Assembly (NCBI GenBank): GCA_045598105.1
Contig: JAZLLK010000064.1
Span: 1 to 36,969 of the forward strand
DNA length: 36,969 nucleotides
Reading direction: 5' to 3'
Source: UBA1205 sp045598105
GTDB taxonomy: Bacteria > Bacteroidota > Bacteroidia > Bacteroidales > WCHB1-69
Shown here: one piece after another, positions 16,483 to 24,949 of the stretch
Numbering within the stretch: the first letter of the stretch is position 1
Layout: each line of letters begins with the position of its first letter
Translations under genes and position numbers: made by a program
The notes under the pieces: generated by a model
Told to the model about the DNA's origin: nothing
Databases searched by the model: none
Seen by the model: only the letters and a program-made list of their open reading frames with translations

Positions 16483-17997
16483 CTATTCTACCACATCTAT
16501 ACTTTCTAATAGTTCAATAAAATCATTGCCTTCAAAAAATGTATCTTTTAAGGCATTGGTATGTATATCTATTATAAATGTTTGTCCCTTGTAATGAAAA
16601 CAGCAGGTAACACAGTATAGGGCTTTGTCATTGCTGGATGTGTAATATACCAATGAATACTCATTCAGTTTGTTAAGTGCTATTTTATCGCTGTCGGTAA
16701 ATATAGCCGATTGCTCCTTTTGGTGTTCGGTAGCCAGTGCTATAAGGTCAAGGTCGGCATGAATAACATTGAATTTAATTGTGGCAGAGCCATATCCGTG
16801 TGCAGAAGCTTCAAAAGATTGAAAATCATATATTTCGTATTCTTTTTTGTAATTAGTTATGTGGTATTTCTCCGGCAATTTCAGTCGGATATTGCCTGCA
16901 ATAAGGCTACCGGTGGTATCTTTAGGTATATTAGGAGTAAAGGATTGGAAAAACATGTTATAGTCTATATTATCCAGAGCTATTTCCGAAAAAGATTGTA
17001 TGGTAATGGAGTACAATTGCTGATGAATACGTACAAAAGCCAATACACCATAAAGCGATTTTTCAGCTAAATAAAAATGCTTATATTGGAATAGATTTCC
17101 GTTTACTACACGTATACTATGTGTTTGTGTATCAAATACTACTCCTGGTAAAGTGTTAATTATTTTTTCTTCTTTGAGTGAATTGTACACCATAGAGCCC
17201 TTGTTGATTACATTGGATTCCTGTTGTACTATTATGTATTGTTTGGCCGGTGAAGATAATATGAATTCCTTATCATTGTTCGGTGATGATGGCATTACCT
17301 GCCAATCTATGGGGTAAGCAAAGCTGATGTGCTGAAACAAACCTGTTTTACCTACGCCCATTTTGTTTTCCAATAAGGTAGTATGTATAGCAGTATTGGC
17401 TAAAGAGCTTGTATTGTTGTCATAACTCATTACACCCGTATTGTTAATAACGGCTTGTTTCCTATTGTATATCTGTTCCAGTAAATTGTCGGCAACGTAT
17501 TCGGTTTTTAGCGTGTCGGGAGCCAAAATATTTATAATATGTTGTTCTTTATCCCAAAAAGCACGACTTTTATTGCTTAGTTTTTCCTTTATTATGAATA
17601 CTACAAAATCCTGTTGTTGAAATACACTTACATAGGTTTTATTCGGGTTATGTATACTATACGATTGGTGATACAGGGAGGAATCGGTTCGTACAAAATC
17701 CTGTTCGGTAATATTGTATTGATTTTGTATATCTTTAATAAACAGTTGTGATAAAAAATCCACACTGAAAAAATTCTTATTATTTATAGCGTATACTTTT
17801 ACCTGCTCATTATGGCAGTTAAAAGTAAAATTATATTGGTACCAAAATGCATTGGCCGTATAATCCACTTTTGTAACTACCCATTTTTCAGGATATGCCA
17901 CCTGTACCCGCTTGCATGTAAGGTAAGGAGAGGGTAATTGTGCCATAGATAGCAGGCTGTATACATATAATAATATTAACAATATTTTTTTATTCAT
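16483..17997 (-). CDS. Exported protein with three PsbP/DcrB-like repeats
   Basis: This is a 504-residue protein with a signal peptide (cleavage after MAQ, residue 20, or just before). I do not recognise a named family. Three similar segments can be seen, at about residues 30-160, 223-355 and 368-502. Each opens with a strand and a YP/LP-x-x-W/Y motif (VAYPEKWVV, FAYPIDWQV, LKLPEKYHI), continues with alternating strands such as YIIVQQESNV, and closes with a helix before a Phe/Ile-rich end (FFQSFTPN, LLESIDVVE). This is reminiscent of the PsbP/Mog1/DcrB fold, by inference only. It lies between the LPS-export permease and mreC with gaps of 28 and 25 bases, so an envelope role is likely. The stop is TAG. 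An unknown lipid- or protein-binding function is equally possible. Confidence 0.75.
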   Translation of the reverse strand: MNKKILLILLYVYSLLSMAQLPSPYLTCKRVQVAYPEKWVVTKVDYTANAFWYQYNFTFNCHNEQVKVYAINNKNFFSVDFLSQLFIKDIQNQYNITEQDFVRTDSSLYHQSYSIHNPNKTYVSVFQQQDFVVFIIKEKLSNKSRAFWDKEQHIINILAPDTLKTEYVADNLLEQIYNRKQAVINNTGVMSYDNNTSSLANTAIHTTLLENKMGVGKTGLFQHISFAYPIDWQVMPSSPNNDKEFILSSPAKQYIIVQQESNVINKGSMVYNSLKEEKIINTLPGVVFDTQTHSIRVVNGNLFQYKHFYLAEKSLYGVLAFVRIHQQLYSITIQSFSEIALDNIDYNMFFQSFTPNIPKDTTGSLIAGNIRLKLPEKYHITNYKKEYEIYDFQSFEASAHGYGSATIKFNVIHADLDLIALATEHQKEQSAIFTDSDKIALNKLNEYSLVYYTSSNDKALYCVTCCFHYKGQTFIIDIHTNALKDTFFEGNDFIELLESIDVVE

Positions 17998-18025
17998 ATT
18001 GATATACTGTAGTTTATAAGTGATT

Positions 18026-19117
18026 TTATTTGGGTGTATATTTTACCAGTAGTACACATAGCAGCGTGTAGAAAAAGTTAGGTGTCCATGCTGCCCAAAA
18101 TGCCGAAAATCCTCCATATATAGAGAACATTTGCGTTATTTGCATCAGCATAATGAATGAGAAAGTAATTACCAACCCCAATAGTAAATGAAGTCCCATG
18201 CCTTGTCGTGTTTTACGACTGGATACACACAAGCCCACTATGGTAAGTATAATGGTAGAAAATGGAAAAGCCAAACGCCGCTGTTTTTCAAATTCATAGC
18301 TCTTTATCATGGAAGAGCCTTTGGCCTTTTCTTCCGCTATAAATGTTCGTATTTCTTTATAATTCATAAGGGCTACACCTTCACGAACATATACAAAATC
18401 ACTTATTTGTACCGGCAAAGTGGTGTCTTTCCATCCGCCGGAGGTAATTTCTTCTTCTCTTCCGTTAAAATGACGTATGGTATAGTCTCCCAAGTTCCAT
18501 TTATTGTTCACGGTATCCCACATTATGGCTTGAGCACTCAACTTGTATTTCATGCCTTTTTCATCAAATGTTTCGTACCAAAAACTATAGCCCACTAAAT
18601 TATTGTTATCCCAATAGTGCACATAGGCATAGGTGCTGTCATTGAGTTTTATGTGATTGTCTATATCTTTGCTCCTTACCTGCTTTGACACATATTTTTC
18701 CTTGAATTCCATCATGCCTTTGGCTGTTTGCGGAATAAGAAAGTTAGTAAGGTAAAATGATAATATACCTATGAATATAGCGGAAATTATGTAGGGAACC
18801 ATTAGTCTGTAAAAGCTAAGGCCGGCATTGAGCATGGCCACTATTTCGGAATTTACCGATAGGCGGGATGTAAAATATATAACCGCCACAAAGGTAAACA
18901 GCGGACTGAACATATTTACAAAATAAGGAATAAAGTTGAAATAATAGCCTACTATTATATCCTTTACCGGAGCCTTGCCATCCAAAAAGTCTTGTATGTT
19001 TTCAGCTAAGTCTATTACTACTACCACCAATATAATAAGGAATATTACCAATATAAAAGAGCCCAAAAACTTTTTAATAATGTAAAGGTCCAATATTTTT
19101 GGCTTGTGTATATCCAT
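18026..19117 (-). CDS. LptF/LptG family LPS-export permease
   Basis: This 363-residue inner-membrane permease has three N-terminal helices (LDLYIIKKFLGSFILVIFLI, VNMFSPLFTFVAVIYFTSRLSVNSEIVAM and the next), a periplasmic beta-jellyroll and three C-terminal helices. With LptB it extracts lipopolysaccharide from the inner membrane. I cannot separate LptF from LptG by eye; the sequence LSVNSEIVAMLNAGLSFYRLM is the family signature facing the ATPase. The neighbour LolD belongs to the related lipoprotein-release system rather than to Lpt, so its presence does not decide the identity. It starts 19 bases after lolD and belongs to the same row. Confidence 0.93.
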   Translation of the reverse strand: MDIHKPKILDLYIIKKFLGSFILVIFLIILVVVVIDLAENIQDFLDGKAPVKDIIVGYYFNFIPYFVNMFSPLFTFVAVIYFTSRLSVNSEIVAMLNAGLSFYRLMVPYIISAIFIGILSFYLTNFLIPQTAKGMMEFKEKYVSKQVRSKDIDNHIKLNDSTYAYVHYWDNNNLVGYSFWYETFDEKGMKYKLSAQAIMWDTVNNKWNLGDYTIRHFNGREEEITSGGWKDTTLPVQISDFVYVREGVALMNYKEIRTFIAEEKAKGSSMIKSYEFEKQRRLAFPFSTIILTIVGLCVSSRKTRQGMGLHLLLGLVITFSFIMLMQITQMFSIYGGFSAFWAAWTPNFFYTLLCVLLVKYTPK

Positions 19118-19136
19118 GGTGATAGTAATATAAGGG

Positions 19137-19787
19137 TTATATAATAATACCGTCTTTTATTTGTAACACTTTATCGGCCACCGATACCAGTGATTCATTA
19201 TGGGTAACTATTACAAATGTTTGGTGTAATGTGTCACGCAGTTGTACAAATAACTGATGCAATTCCGTTGCATTAGTGGAATCCAAATTTCCCGACGGCT
19301 CGTCGGCAAATACTACAGCAGGCTTGTTAATAAGTGCCCTGGCTATGGCTATACGCTGTTGCTCTCCTCCCGATAACTCCGAGGGCTTATGAGCAGCCCT
19401 ATTGGTAAGCTTGAATATTTCCAATATTTCATAGGCTTGCGATTCAGCCTGTTTTTTAGTTTGCCCGCCTATAAGGGCCGGCAAACAAATATTTTCCAAT
19501 GCCGTAAACTCCGGTAATAAATGATGAAACTGGAATACAAACCCTATGTGCTTATTGCGAAATTGTGACAAGTGCTTGTCATTCATGGAAAATATATTGT
19601 TGCCATTTATTATTACCTGTCCGGTATCAGGCTTGTCTAACCCGCCTAATATGTGTAATAAGGTGGATTTTCCTGCCCCGGAAGCGCCTACCAAACATAC
19701 AATTTCTTCCTTGGCAACTTCCAAACTAATGTTCTTCAGCACCTTAAGATTTCCGTAGGATTTGGTTATATTGGTGGCGGTAATCAT
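19137..19787 (-). CDS. lolD: LolD-type ABC transporter ATPase
   Basis: This 216-residue ATPase has Walker A GASGAGKST (34-42), Q-loop FVFQFHHLLPEFTALENI, signature LSGGEQQR, Walker B VVFADEPSGNLDS and switch His in VTHNES. The length and the QFHHLLPEFTALENI region fit LolD/MacB-type subunits that drive release of lipoproteins from the inner membrane. The LolC/E permease is not next to it, so it must pair with one encoded elsewhere or with another MacB-type permease. It begins 15 bases after purA. Confidence 0.9.
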   Translation of the reverse strand: MITATNITKSYGNLKVLKNISLEVAKEEIVCLVGASGAGKSTLLHILGGLDKPDTGQVIINGNNIFSMNDKHLSQFRNKHIGFVFQFHHLLPEFTALENICLPALIGGQTKKQAESQAYEILEIFKLTNRAAHKPSELSGGEQQRIAIARALINKPAVVFADEPSGNLDSTNATELHQLFVQLRDTLHQTFVIVTHNESLVSVADKVLQIKDGIII

Positions 19788-19802
19788 ATAAGTGCCAATA
19801 TA

Positions 19803-21074
19803 TTAAAGTATTATATTTTGTGTTCTGTCAGGACCTACCGATACCAATTTGATTTTTAAATTCAAATATTGTTCTATGTAGGCAATGTATTGTTTAAGTG
19901 TATCAGGCAAGGTAGTGCCGGTAATGGTATCCCATCCTTTCAATGTTTGGTACCGGGGAATTAGCTCGGCCTGAGGATCAAAAGGAATTTCATTTATGAT
20001 GCGGCCATTGTATTTATATGATGTACATACTTTCAATTCATCAAACCCATTGAGTACATCAGCTTTCATCATAATAAGCTCGGTAACACCATTCAGCATA
20101 CATACATAGCGTAAAAATGGTAAATCCAGCCATCCGCAACGGCGAGGACGACCGGTAGTGCTGCCAAATTCTCCGCCTTTTTCACGAAGCTCTTCTCCGG
20201 TAGCGTCAAATAACTCTGTAGGGAACGGCCCCTCTCCTACACGGGTACAATATGCTTTAAACAAGCCATATACTTTGCCTATTTTATTAGGCGCTATGCC
20301 TAATCCCGAGCATACTCCTGCCGTAATAGTGCATGATGAAGTAACATAAGGATATGAACCGAATTCCACATCCAGCAAACTGCCTTGTGCTCCTTCTGCT
20401 AATACCTTTTTGCCTTCAGCTAAGGCTTGGTTTATTACATATTCGGTAGCACATACACGATATTGCTTCAATTCCTCTGCCGCTTCCATCCATAAGGCTT
20501 CGTATTCTTCCAATGATTTATCACCTATTTTTATGGTGGTGTAGTCAAAACCCATAGCCGCTATTTGCTGCAGGTGTTTGCCTCGTAGGTTATTATATTT
20601 TTCCTTAAAATCCGGTAAAAATAAATCACCTACTCTAATACCGCTACGACGTACTTTATCAGTGTAAGTGGGCCCTATACCCTTAAGTGTAGAACCTATT
20701 TTATTCTTACCCAGTGTGCTTTCATTTACGTAATCCAGCATACGATGGGTTGGCAATATCAAATGCGCTTTTTCTGAAATGTAAAGCTTGGATTTTACAT
20801 CGGTAAGATTTTGTATGGCCTTTATTTCCTCGTTAATGAGTATGTAAGGGTCAATAATAACACCATTACCTATAATATTCATACTATTGGGGCGAAATAT
20901 ACCCGAAGGAATAGTGTGCAATACCACCTTGGTCCCTTCAAAGTTCAATGTATGACCGGCATTAGGTCCGCCTTGAAAACGGGCAATAATATCATATTGA
21001 GGTGTAAGTACATCCACTATTTTTCCTTTACCTTCATCGCCCCATTGCAGGCCCAGTAAAACATCTACCTTCAT
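19803..21074 (-). CDS. purA: Adenylosuccinate synthetase
   Basis: This 423-residue cytoplasmic enzyme makes adenylosuccinate from IMP, aspartate and GTP, the first committed step to AMP. Visible motifs are the P-loop GDEGKGK (12-18), GGPNAGHT, STLKGIGPTYTDK, the Arg switch region GVRTGRPRRCGW-like (TTGRPRRCGWLD) and the C-terminal SVGPDRTQ. It is full length and has the first promoter of the nine-gene row just upstream (21125-21132), so it heads the operon containing lolD, the lptF/G permease, mreCD and leuS. Confidence 0.98.
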   Translation of the reverse strand: MKVDVLLGLQWGDEGKGKIVDVLTPQYDIIARFQGGPNAGHTLNFEGTKVVLHTIPSGIFRPNSMNIIGNGVIIDPYILINEEIKAIQNLTDVKSKLYISEKAHLILPTHRMLDYVNESTLGKNKIGSTLKGIGPTYTDKVRRSGIRVGDLFLPDFKEKYNNLRGKHLQQIAAMGFDYTTIKIGDKSLEEYEALWMEAAEELKQYRVCATEYVINQALAEGKKVLAEGAQGSLLDVEFGSYPYVTSSCTITAGVCSGLGIAPNKIGKVYGLFKAYCTRVGEGPFPTELFDATGEELREKGGEFGSTTGRPRRCGWLDLPFLRYVCMLNGVTELIMMKADVLNGFDELKVCTSYKYNGRIINEIPFDPQAELIPRYQTLKGWDTITGTTLPDTLKQYIAYIEQYLNLKIKLVSVGPDRTQNIIL

Positions 21075-21124
21075 TTTGTATATATGGTTTATTTAATTAT
21101 ACGTTTACTAATTCAAAGAATTTA

Positions 21125-21132
21125 CAAAGATA
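21125..21132 (-). promoter_or_regulatory. -7 promoter box, TATCTTTG, for the purA row
   Basis: This is a strong TAnnTTTG match. Transcription near 21120 would give a leader of about 46 bases. A CTTG at 21159..21156 is a possible imperfect -33 element. Confidence 0.6.
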
Positions 21133-21171
21133 ACATTTTTTTATGAAATAGCAGGCAAGTAATAAGGATAT

Positions 21172-21199
21172 AAAAAAAGCTCCTTAAGGAGCTTTTTTT
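21172..21199 (-). terminator. Terminator after lpxD (perfect palindrome)
   Basis: AAAAAAAGCTCCTT is followed directly by its reverse complement AAGGAGCTTTTTTT, with TTAA as the turn. It is 20 bases after the lpxD stop and ends in seven T on the minus strand; being symmetrical, it could work in both directions. Confidence 0.85.
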
Positions 21200-21218
21200 T
21201 AAGAACATATAAAAATGA

Positions 21219-22277
21219 TTATTTCATTTGCTTTTTGTTATTGTTCAGTTTTTCAGTAAGTTCTTTTACCTGCTTTTCCAAATCCGCTATGCGGTTGGCA
21301 TAAGAAGGAAAATATTTGAACATAGTGTATGATTTTACACAGTCATTGGCATTGAATGCCGGAGTCCCCAGCAATACAGCATTATCTTTTACATTATGAC
21401 TTATGGCACTTTGAGCACCTACCTGCACATTGTCACCTACGGTAAGATGCCAATTTACTCCTACCTGACCGCCAAAAATACAGTTTTTACCTATTTTAGT
21501 GGACCCTGCTATACCACATTGTGCAGCCATTACCGTATTTTCACCTATTTCACAATTGTGAGCTACCTGTATAAAATTACATAGTTTTACCCCTTTGCGT
21601 ATAATGGTAGACCCCATGGTGGAACGATCCACACATGTTTGTGCTCCTATGTCTACATTATCTTCTATTATTACATTGCCCAGCTGCGGTATTTTCATGT
21701 ACTGGTGGTCATGCTGTGGAGCAAACCCGAATCCGTCAGCACCTATAATGGCACCGGCATGAAAAGTACAATTATTGCCTATTACACATTCATGGTGTAT
21801 TTTTACACCGGGATTTAAAATGGTATTGTCCCCTATGGTAACATTTTCACCTATGTAACAATGAGGATATATTTTTACATTATTACCCAGTACCACTCCA
21901 GATGCTATGGATACAAAGTCGCCTATATATACATTTTCACCCATTTTTACATCATCAGCTATGGCTGCAAATGATGAAATACCGGTTTTATTGCGTTTTT
22001 CCTGATAAAAAGTCATGAGCTTGGCAAAAGCCAAATAGGGATCATCTATACGTATAAGGGTGCATGAAACAGGCTGTGTGGGAATAAAATTACTGCTTAC
22101 CAGTACTGCAGTAGCTTTGGTGGTGTATATGTACGGCGTGTATTTTACATTGGCCAAAAATGATATACCACCCTCTTCCCCTTTTTCTATTTTGGAAAAT
22201 TTGTCTATAACGGCTTCGGCATTGCCTTCTACGGTACCGCCTATTACCTGTGCTATTTCTTTAACTGTAAATTTCAT
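21219..22277 (-). CDS. lpxD: UDP-3-O-acyl-glucosamine N-acyltransferase LpxD
   Basis: This 352-residue trimeric acyltransferase adds the N-linked acyl chain in lipid A synthesis. It has an N-terminal uridine-binding domain (about 1-100, with EGGISFLANVKYTPYIYTT), a long left-handed beta-helix of hexapeptide repeats (about 105-300) and a C-terminal helix. The catalytic His is expected in FIQVAHNC (His 240). It shows that the organism makes lipopolysaccharide, consistent with the lptF/G gene downstream. It stands alone, with its own -7 box and terminator, rather than with lpxC/fabZ as in many Bacteroidetes. Confidence 0.96.
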   Translation of the reverse strand: MKFTVKEIAQVIGGTVEGNAEAVIDKFSKIEKGEEGGISFLANVKYTPYIYTTKATAVLVSSNFIPTQPVSCTLIRIDDPYLAFAKLMTFYQEKRNKTGISSFAAIADDVKMGENVYIGDFVSIASGVVLGNNVKIYPHCYIGENVTIGDNTILNPGVKIHHECVIGNNCTFHAGAIIGADGFGFAPQHDHQYMKIPQLGNVIIEDNVDIGAQTCVDRSTMGSTIIRKGVKLCNFIQVAHNCEIGENTVMAAQCGIAGSTKIGKNCIFGGQVGVNWHLTVGDNVQVGAQSAISHNVKDNAVLLGTPAFNANDCVKSYTMFKYFPSYANRIADLEKQVKELTEKLNNNKKQMK

Positions 22278-22313
22278 GTTTAGTATAAAAAGTAATGATT
22301 AAATATTTTTCCG

Positions 22314-22321
22314 CAAAAATA
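22314..22321 (-). promoter_or_regulatory. -7 promoter box, TATTTTTG, for lpxD
   Basis: This is a TAnnTTTG match on the minus strand giving a leader of about 30 bases before the lpxD ATG. It lies between the terminator of the upstream gene and lpxD. Confidence 0.5.
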
Positions 22322-22338
22322 CCATTTTTTTGTTTACA

Positions 22339-22373
22339 AAAAAAAGACCGGACTTTTAGCCCGGCCTTTTTTT
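22339..22373 (-). terminator. Terminator after the repeat-rich surface protein
   Basis: On the minus strand AGGCCGG (22367..22361) pairs with CCGGTCT (22351..22345), including one G-U pair, flanked by A and T runs. The single mismatch would be an unpaired A-C on the other strand, which favours the minus direction. It ends the gene at 22388-24709. Confidence 0.85.
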
Positions 22374-22387
22374 CAAAATGTGTGTTT

Positions 22388-24709
22388 TTACTGAAGTGAA
22401 ACTTTTACTATGTTACCCAAATAACGACCTTTACTGGTTACCACATAAGGTTGAACATATACTACGTTACCTGATATTTCACTAAGAGTAATATTAAATG
22501 TATTACTGCCGGCAGAAGTGCCTAATTCATAAAATACTTCCTGTCCCGGGTAAGGATATGCACTATAACATACACCCCATGTATATACTTCAGCAGTATT
22601 GTTGTCTGCAAGCAGGGTTACATTGGCGGCACCGGTAATAGTATAATATACCGATCCGCGTTGTGCAGTAACATTCTTATCTAATACAGCTACGGCACCA
22701 CAACCCGTAGCAGCCATTGTGTGCTCTATTTCTGTACGAAGGCTGTCTTTAATAGCATCTATAATGCCGGTAGTATTGCATATATTCATAATACGTGTTA
22801 CACCTATTTTGTTTACTGCTTTGTCAATTAATTGAGGATATGTAGCCATAAGCGTATCTATCAGTTTGCCGGCTTGTGCTCTTAACTGCTCATTATTCTT
22901 CAGGCGGTTAAATATGTTTTCAGCCAAATCAGCTCTTTCTGCCATTATATTCATAATGCGTTTACCATATTCTTTTATGGTATTGGAATCATCAATTATA
23001 CGATGAATGAATTGTTTGCCATATTGTTTGAGTAATGCGGTATCATTTATAAGTATATCTGCTACCTGTTTGCCACACTGTTTCATCAGTTCGGTATCAG
23101 CTATTAATATAGGCAATACCTGTTTGCCATATTGCTTAACCAGATTGGTGTCGGCAACTAATAAATCGGCCACCTGCTTTCCGTAAGCGGAAAGGCGTTC
23201 GTTGGTAACAAACAAGGGCATTAACTGCTGAGCATATTGTTTAATCAGGTTGGTGTCGGCAACAACTATGGCAAATATTTGATTAGCATATTGTTTAGCA
23301 ATATTTTCATCGCTCATCAGCATATTCATTATTTTGGTATCATATTGTTTCATAGTTATGGTATCATTCATCATATAAGCCATAACAGCTTGAGCTATAA
23401 TTTCTTTTTTCACCATTATGGTATCATAAGCTGCTAAAGCAAATACGCCTTTGAGGGAGTCGGTAATTATTTGGCTGGCAAAATAATCTCTTGTTACAGG
23501 ATTTTGGAATAGGGAGTATATGGTAGACATTACCGATAATTCTATATTAGGTTTATTGGTAAGTTTGTTATAGTCACCATCAAAGCCGGCAGGTATTACC
23601 ACATAGCCGCCATTGGTAAGGAAAAGGGTGTCATTGCTCATAGAAAGTGTTTGGTATTTTTGGGCAAAGGCAGCCATTTTGGCGGAATCATGTATAAGTA
23701 CGTTGAACAAAGTATCGGTAAGGTTTACTTTATTGGCATATACGGTATCCATGGCTATGTTGGCAAAATTTCCTTTGAGTGAATCCGTAAGAATTTGGCT
23801 TATAAAGTAGTTTTGGGTAACAGGGTTTTGGAATAATGAATACAGGGTAGTCATTACCGAGGTGTTAATGTCAGGTTTATTGCTCAAGTCATTGTAGTTA
23901 CCGCTGGTAGCTACGGTAGCCAAAGAGGGTTTGTTGGTTAAGCTGTTATAGTTTCCGTCAAAGCCGCCGGGCACTTTTACAAAACTGCCTCCGGTGAGGA
24001 AAATAGTGTCATTGCTAATAGATAGTATTTGGCTTTCCTGAGTAAGGTATTGGCTTAAGTCCGGCTTGTTACTTAAGTCATTGTAGCTGCCGCTGGTAGC
24101 TACGGTAGCCAAATTAGGCTTGTTAATTAAACTGTTATAGTTTCCGTCAAAGCCGGCAGGTATTTTTACAAAACTGCCTCCGGTGAGGAAAATAGTGTCA
24201 TTGCTGATAGACAGTATTTGACTTTCCCGGGTGAGATAGTTGGCATCATTGGTAAAACTGCTCACTTTGGTGGGGGCATTGCTTACTTTGCTGTAGTCCA
24301 CATTGTCTGCATTTTTTGCATACAAAGCGTAAGGAACTGATAAGAGTGATTGTGTGCTTACCAGGTTGTAGTCGGTTCCTCCATTTATATCTATAGCCAC
24401 CGATATTTGGTATTCATCGTCAGCCCAGTCAATAGAAGAAAAATTACCAAAAACTATGGTGCCATTACCTATTTCAAGTATTAGCAGACCATTATCATTG
24501 GTGGTAGATTGATGTGTTTCGGTGTACACTTCGGCATTGGCGGAAGTAAGTACAGATACTTTTACGCCTACGGCAGTATTCTTTACTAATTGACCATTAG
24601 CATTACGAATTATTGCCTGATAACTGGTTTTTTCAGGTACTTGTGCGTACGCAAGTGAGCTTAAAACCAATAAAACAGCACTGATTAATACAGTAATTAC
24701 TCGTTTCAT
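22388..24709 (-). CDS. Exported, repeat-rich surface protein (fibre-like)
   Basis: This is a 773-residue protein with a clear signal peptide (MKRVITVLISAVLLVLSSLAYAQ). The N-terminal part (about 23-130) resembles a widespread Bacteroidetes module (VPEKTSYQAIIRNANGQLV, then a beta-rich region ending SVPYALYAKNA) found before fibre-like repeats. Two tandem 63-residue units follow (158-220, 221-283) with the YNSL-NKP and YNDLSNKP turns seen in tail-fibre-like proteins, then a third variant unit and a duplicated SLFQNPVT segment. Residues 456-598 are eight 18-residue helical repeats (YGKQVADLLVADTNLVKQ type). The end (about 670-773) is a beta domain of the GVCYS...YVQPYVVTSKGRYLGN type. No T9SS sorting domain is evident. 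The ATG at 24709 is preferred to an upstream TTG at 24730. Adhesion or surface display is an inference. Confidence 0.8.
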   Translation of the reverse strand: MKRVITVLISAVLLVLSSLAYAQVPEKTSYQAIIRNANGQLVKNTAVGVKVSVLTSANAEVYTETHQSTTNDNGLLILEIGNGTIVFGNFSSIDWADDEYQISVAIDINGGTDYNLVSTQSLLSVPYALYAKNADNVDYSKVSNAPTKVSSFTNDANYLTRESQILSISNDTIFLTGGSFVKIPAGFDGNYNSLINKPNLATVATSGSYNDLSNKPDLSQYLTQESQILSISNDTIFLTGGSFVKVPGGFDGNYNSLTNKPSLATVATSGNYNDLSNKPDINTSVMTTLYSLFQNPVTQNYFISQILTDSLKGNFANIAMDTVYANKVNLTDTLFNVLIHDSAKMAAFAQKYQTLSMSNDTLFLTNGGYVVIPAGFDGDYNKLTNKPNIELSVMSTIYSLFQNPVTRDYFASQIITDSLKGVFALAAYDTIMVKKEIIAQAVMAYMMNDTITMKQYDTKIMNMLMSDENIAKQYANQIFAIVVADTNLIKQYAQQLMPLFVTNERLSAYGKQVADLLVADTNLVKQYGKQVLPILIADTELMKQCGKQVADILINDTALLKQYGKQFIHRIIDDSNTIKEYGKRIMNIMAERADLAENIFNRLKNNEQLRAQAGKLIDTLMATYPQLIDKAVNKIGVTRIMNICNTTGIIDAIKDSLRTEIEHTMAATGCGAVAVLDKNVTAQRGSVYYTITGAANVTLLADNNTAEVYTWGVCYSAYPYPGQEVFYELGTSAGSNTFNITLSEISGNVVYVQPYVVTSKGRYLGNIVKVSLQ
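22916..23344 (-). repeat. Eight 18-residue (54-base) tandem coding repeats
   Basis: Eight consecutive units can be aligned, for example YGKQVADLLVADTNLVKQ, YGKQVLPILIADTELMKQ and CGKQVADILINDTALLKQ; one unit has 17 residues. The conserved pattern is Y-G/A-x-Q, a hydrophobic cluster, D-T and K-Q. The units diverge in sequence but keep the length, as expected for an ordered helical array. Confidence 0.85.
23861..24238 (-). repeat. Two tandem 63-residue (189-base) coding repeats
   Basis: The two units (24238..24050 and 24049..23861) are nearly identical at both protein and DNA level over long stretches, including the cores encoding LSISNDTIFLTGGSFVK and ATVATSG-YNDLSNKPD. A third, more diverged copy of the first part lies further into the gene. 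Confidence 0.88.
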
Positions 24710-24745
24710 TTTTAGTGTGTTGTTAAACAATTTAATTCAAATATG

Positions 24746-24753
24746 CAAAAGTA
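24746..24753 (-). promoter_or_regulatory. -7 promoter box, TACTTTTG, for the surface protein
   Basis: A TAnnTTTG match lies 37 bases before the chosen ATG, in the divergent region shared with the Rnf operon. Confidence 0.45.
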
Positions 24754-24901
24754 ACATTTTATTTTTATATATCAGGTAAAAAACCGAAAAAATAATCAGT
24801 AAACAATATGGAATATTTATAAGAATTAAGGTCTAAAAAAATTTTTTTCAGTTGCAAAGAAAAAAAACAGAAAATTTTTTTTAAGTATAAATTTTTTTAT
24901 C

Positions 24902-24909
24902 TAAATTTG
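24902..24909 (+). promoter_or_regulatory. -7 promoter box, TAAATTTG, for the Rnf operon
   Basis: A TAnnTTTG match lies 40 bases before the rnfC GTG start. The 219-base divergent region is very A/T-rich and contains no room for an rnfB gene. Confidence 0.5.
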
Positions 24910-24949
24910 CAAATTGAAAAATTAGGTGTGAAACAAAATATATAAGCAC

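Noticed and set aside
22916..24238. CRISPR-like or mobile repeat array
   Set aside because: The repeats are in frame, diverge by codon changes and encode a continuous exported protein; there are no spacers or cas genes.
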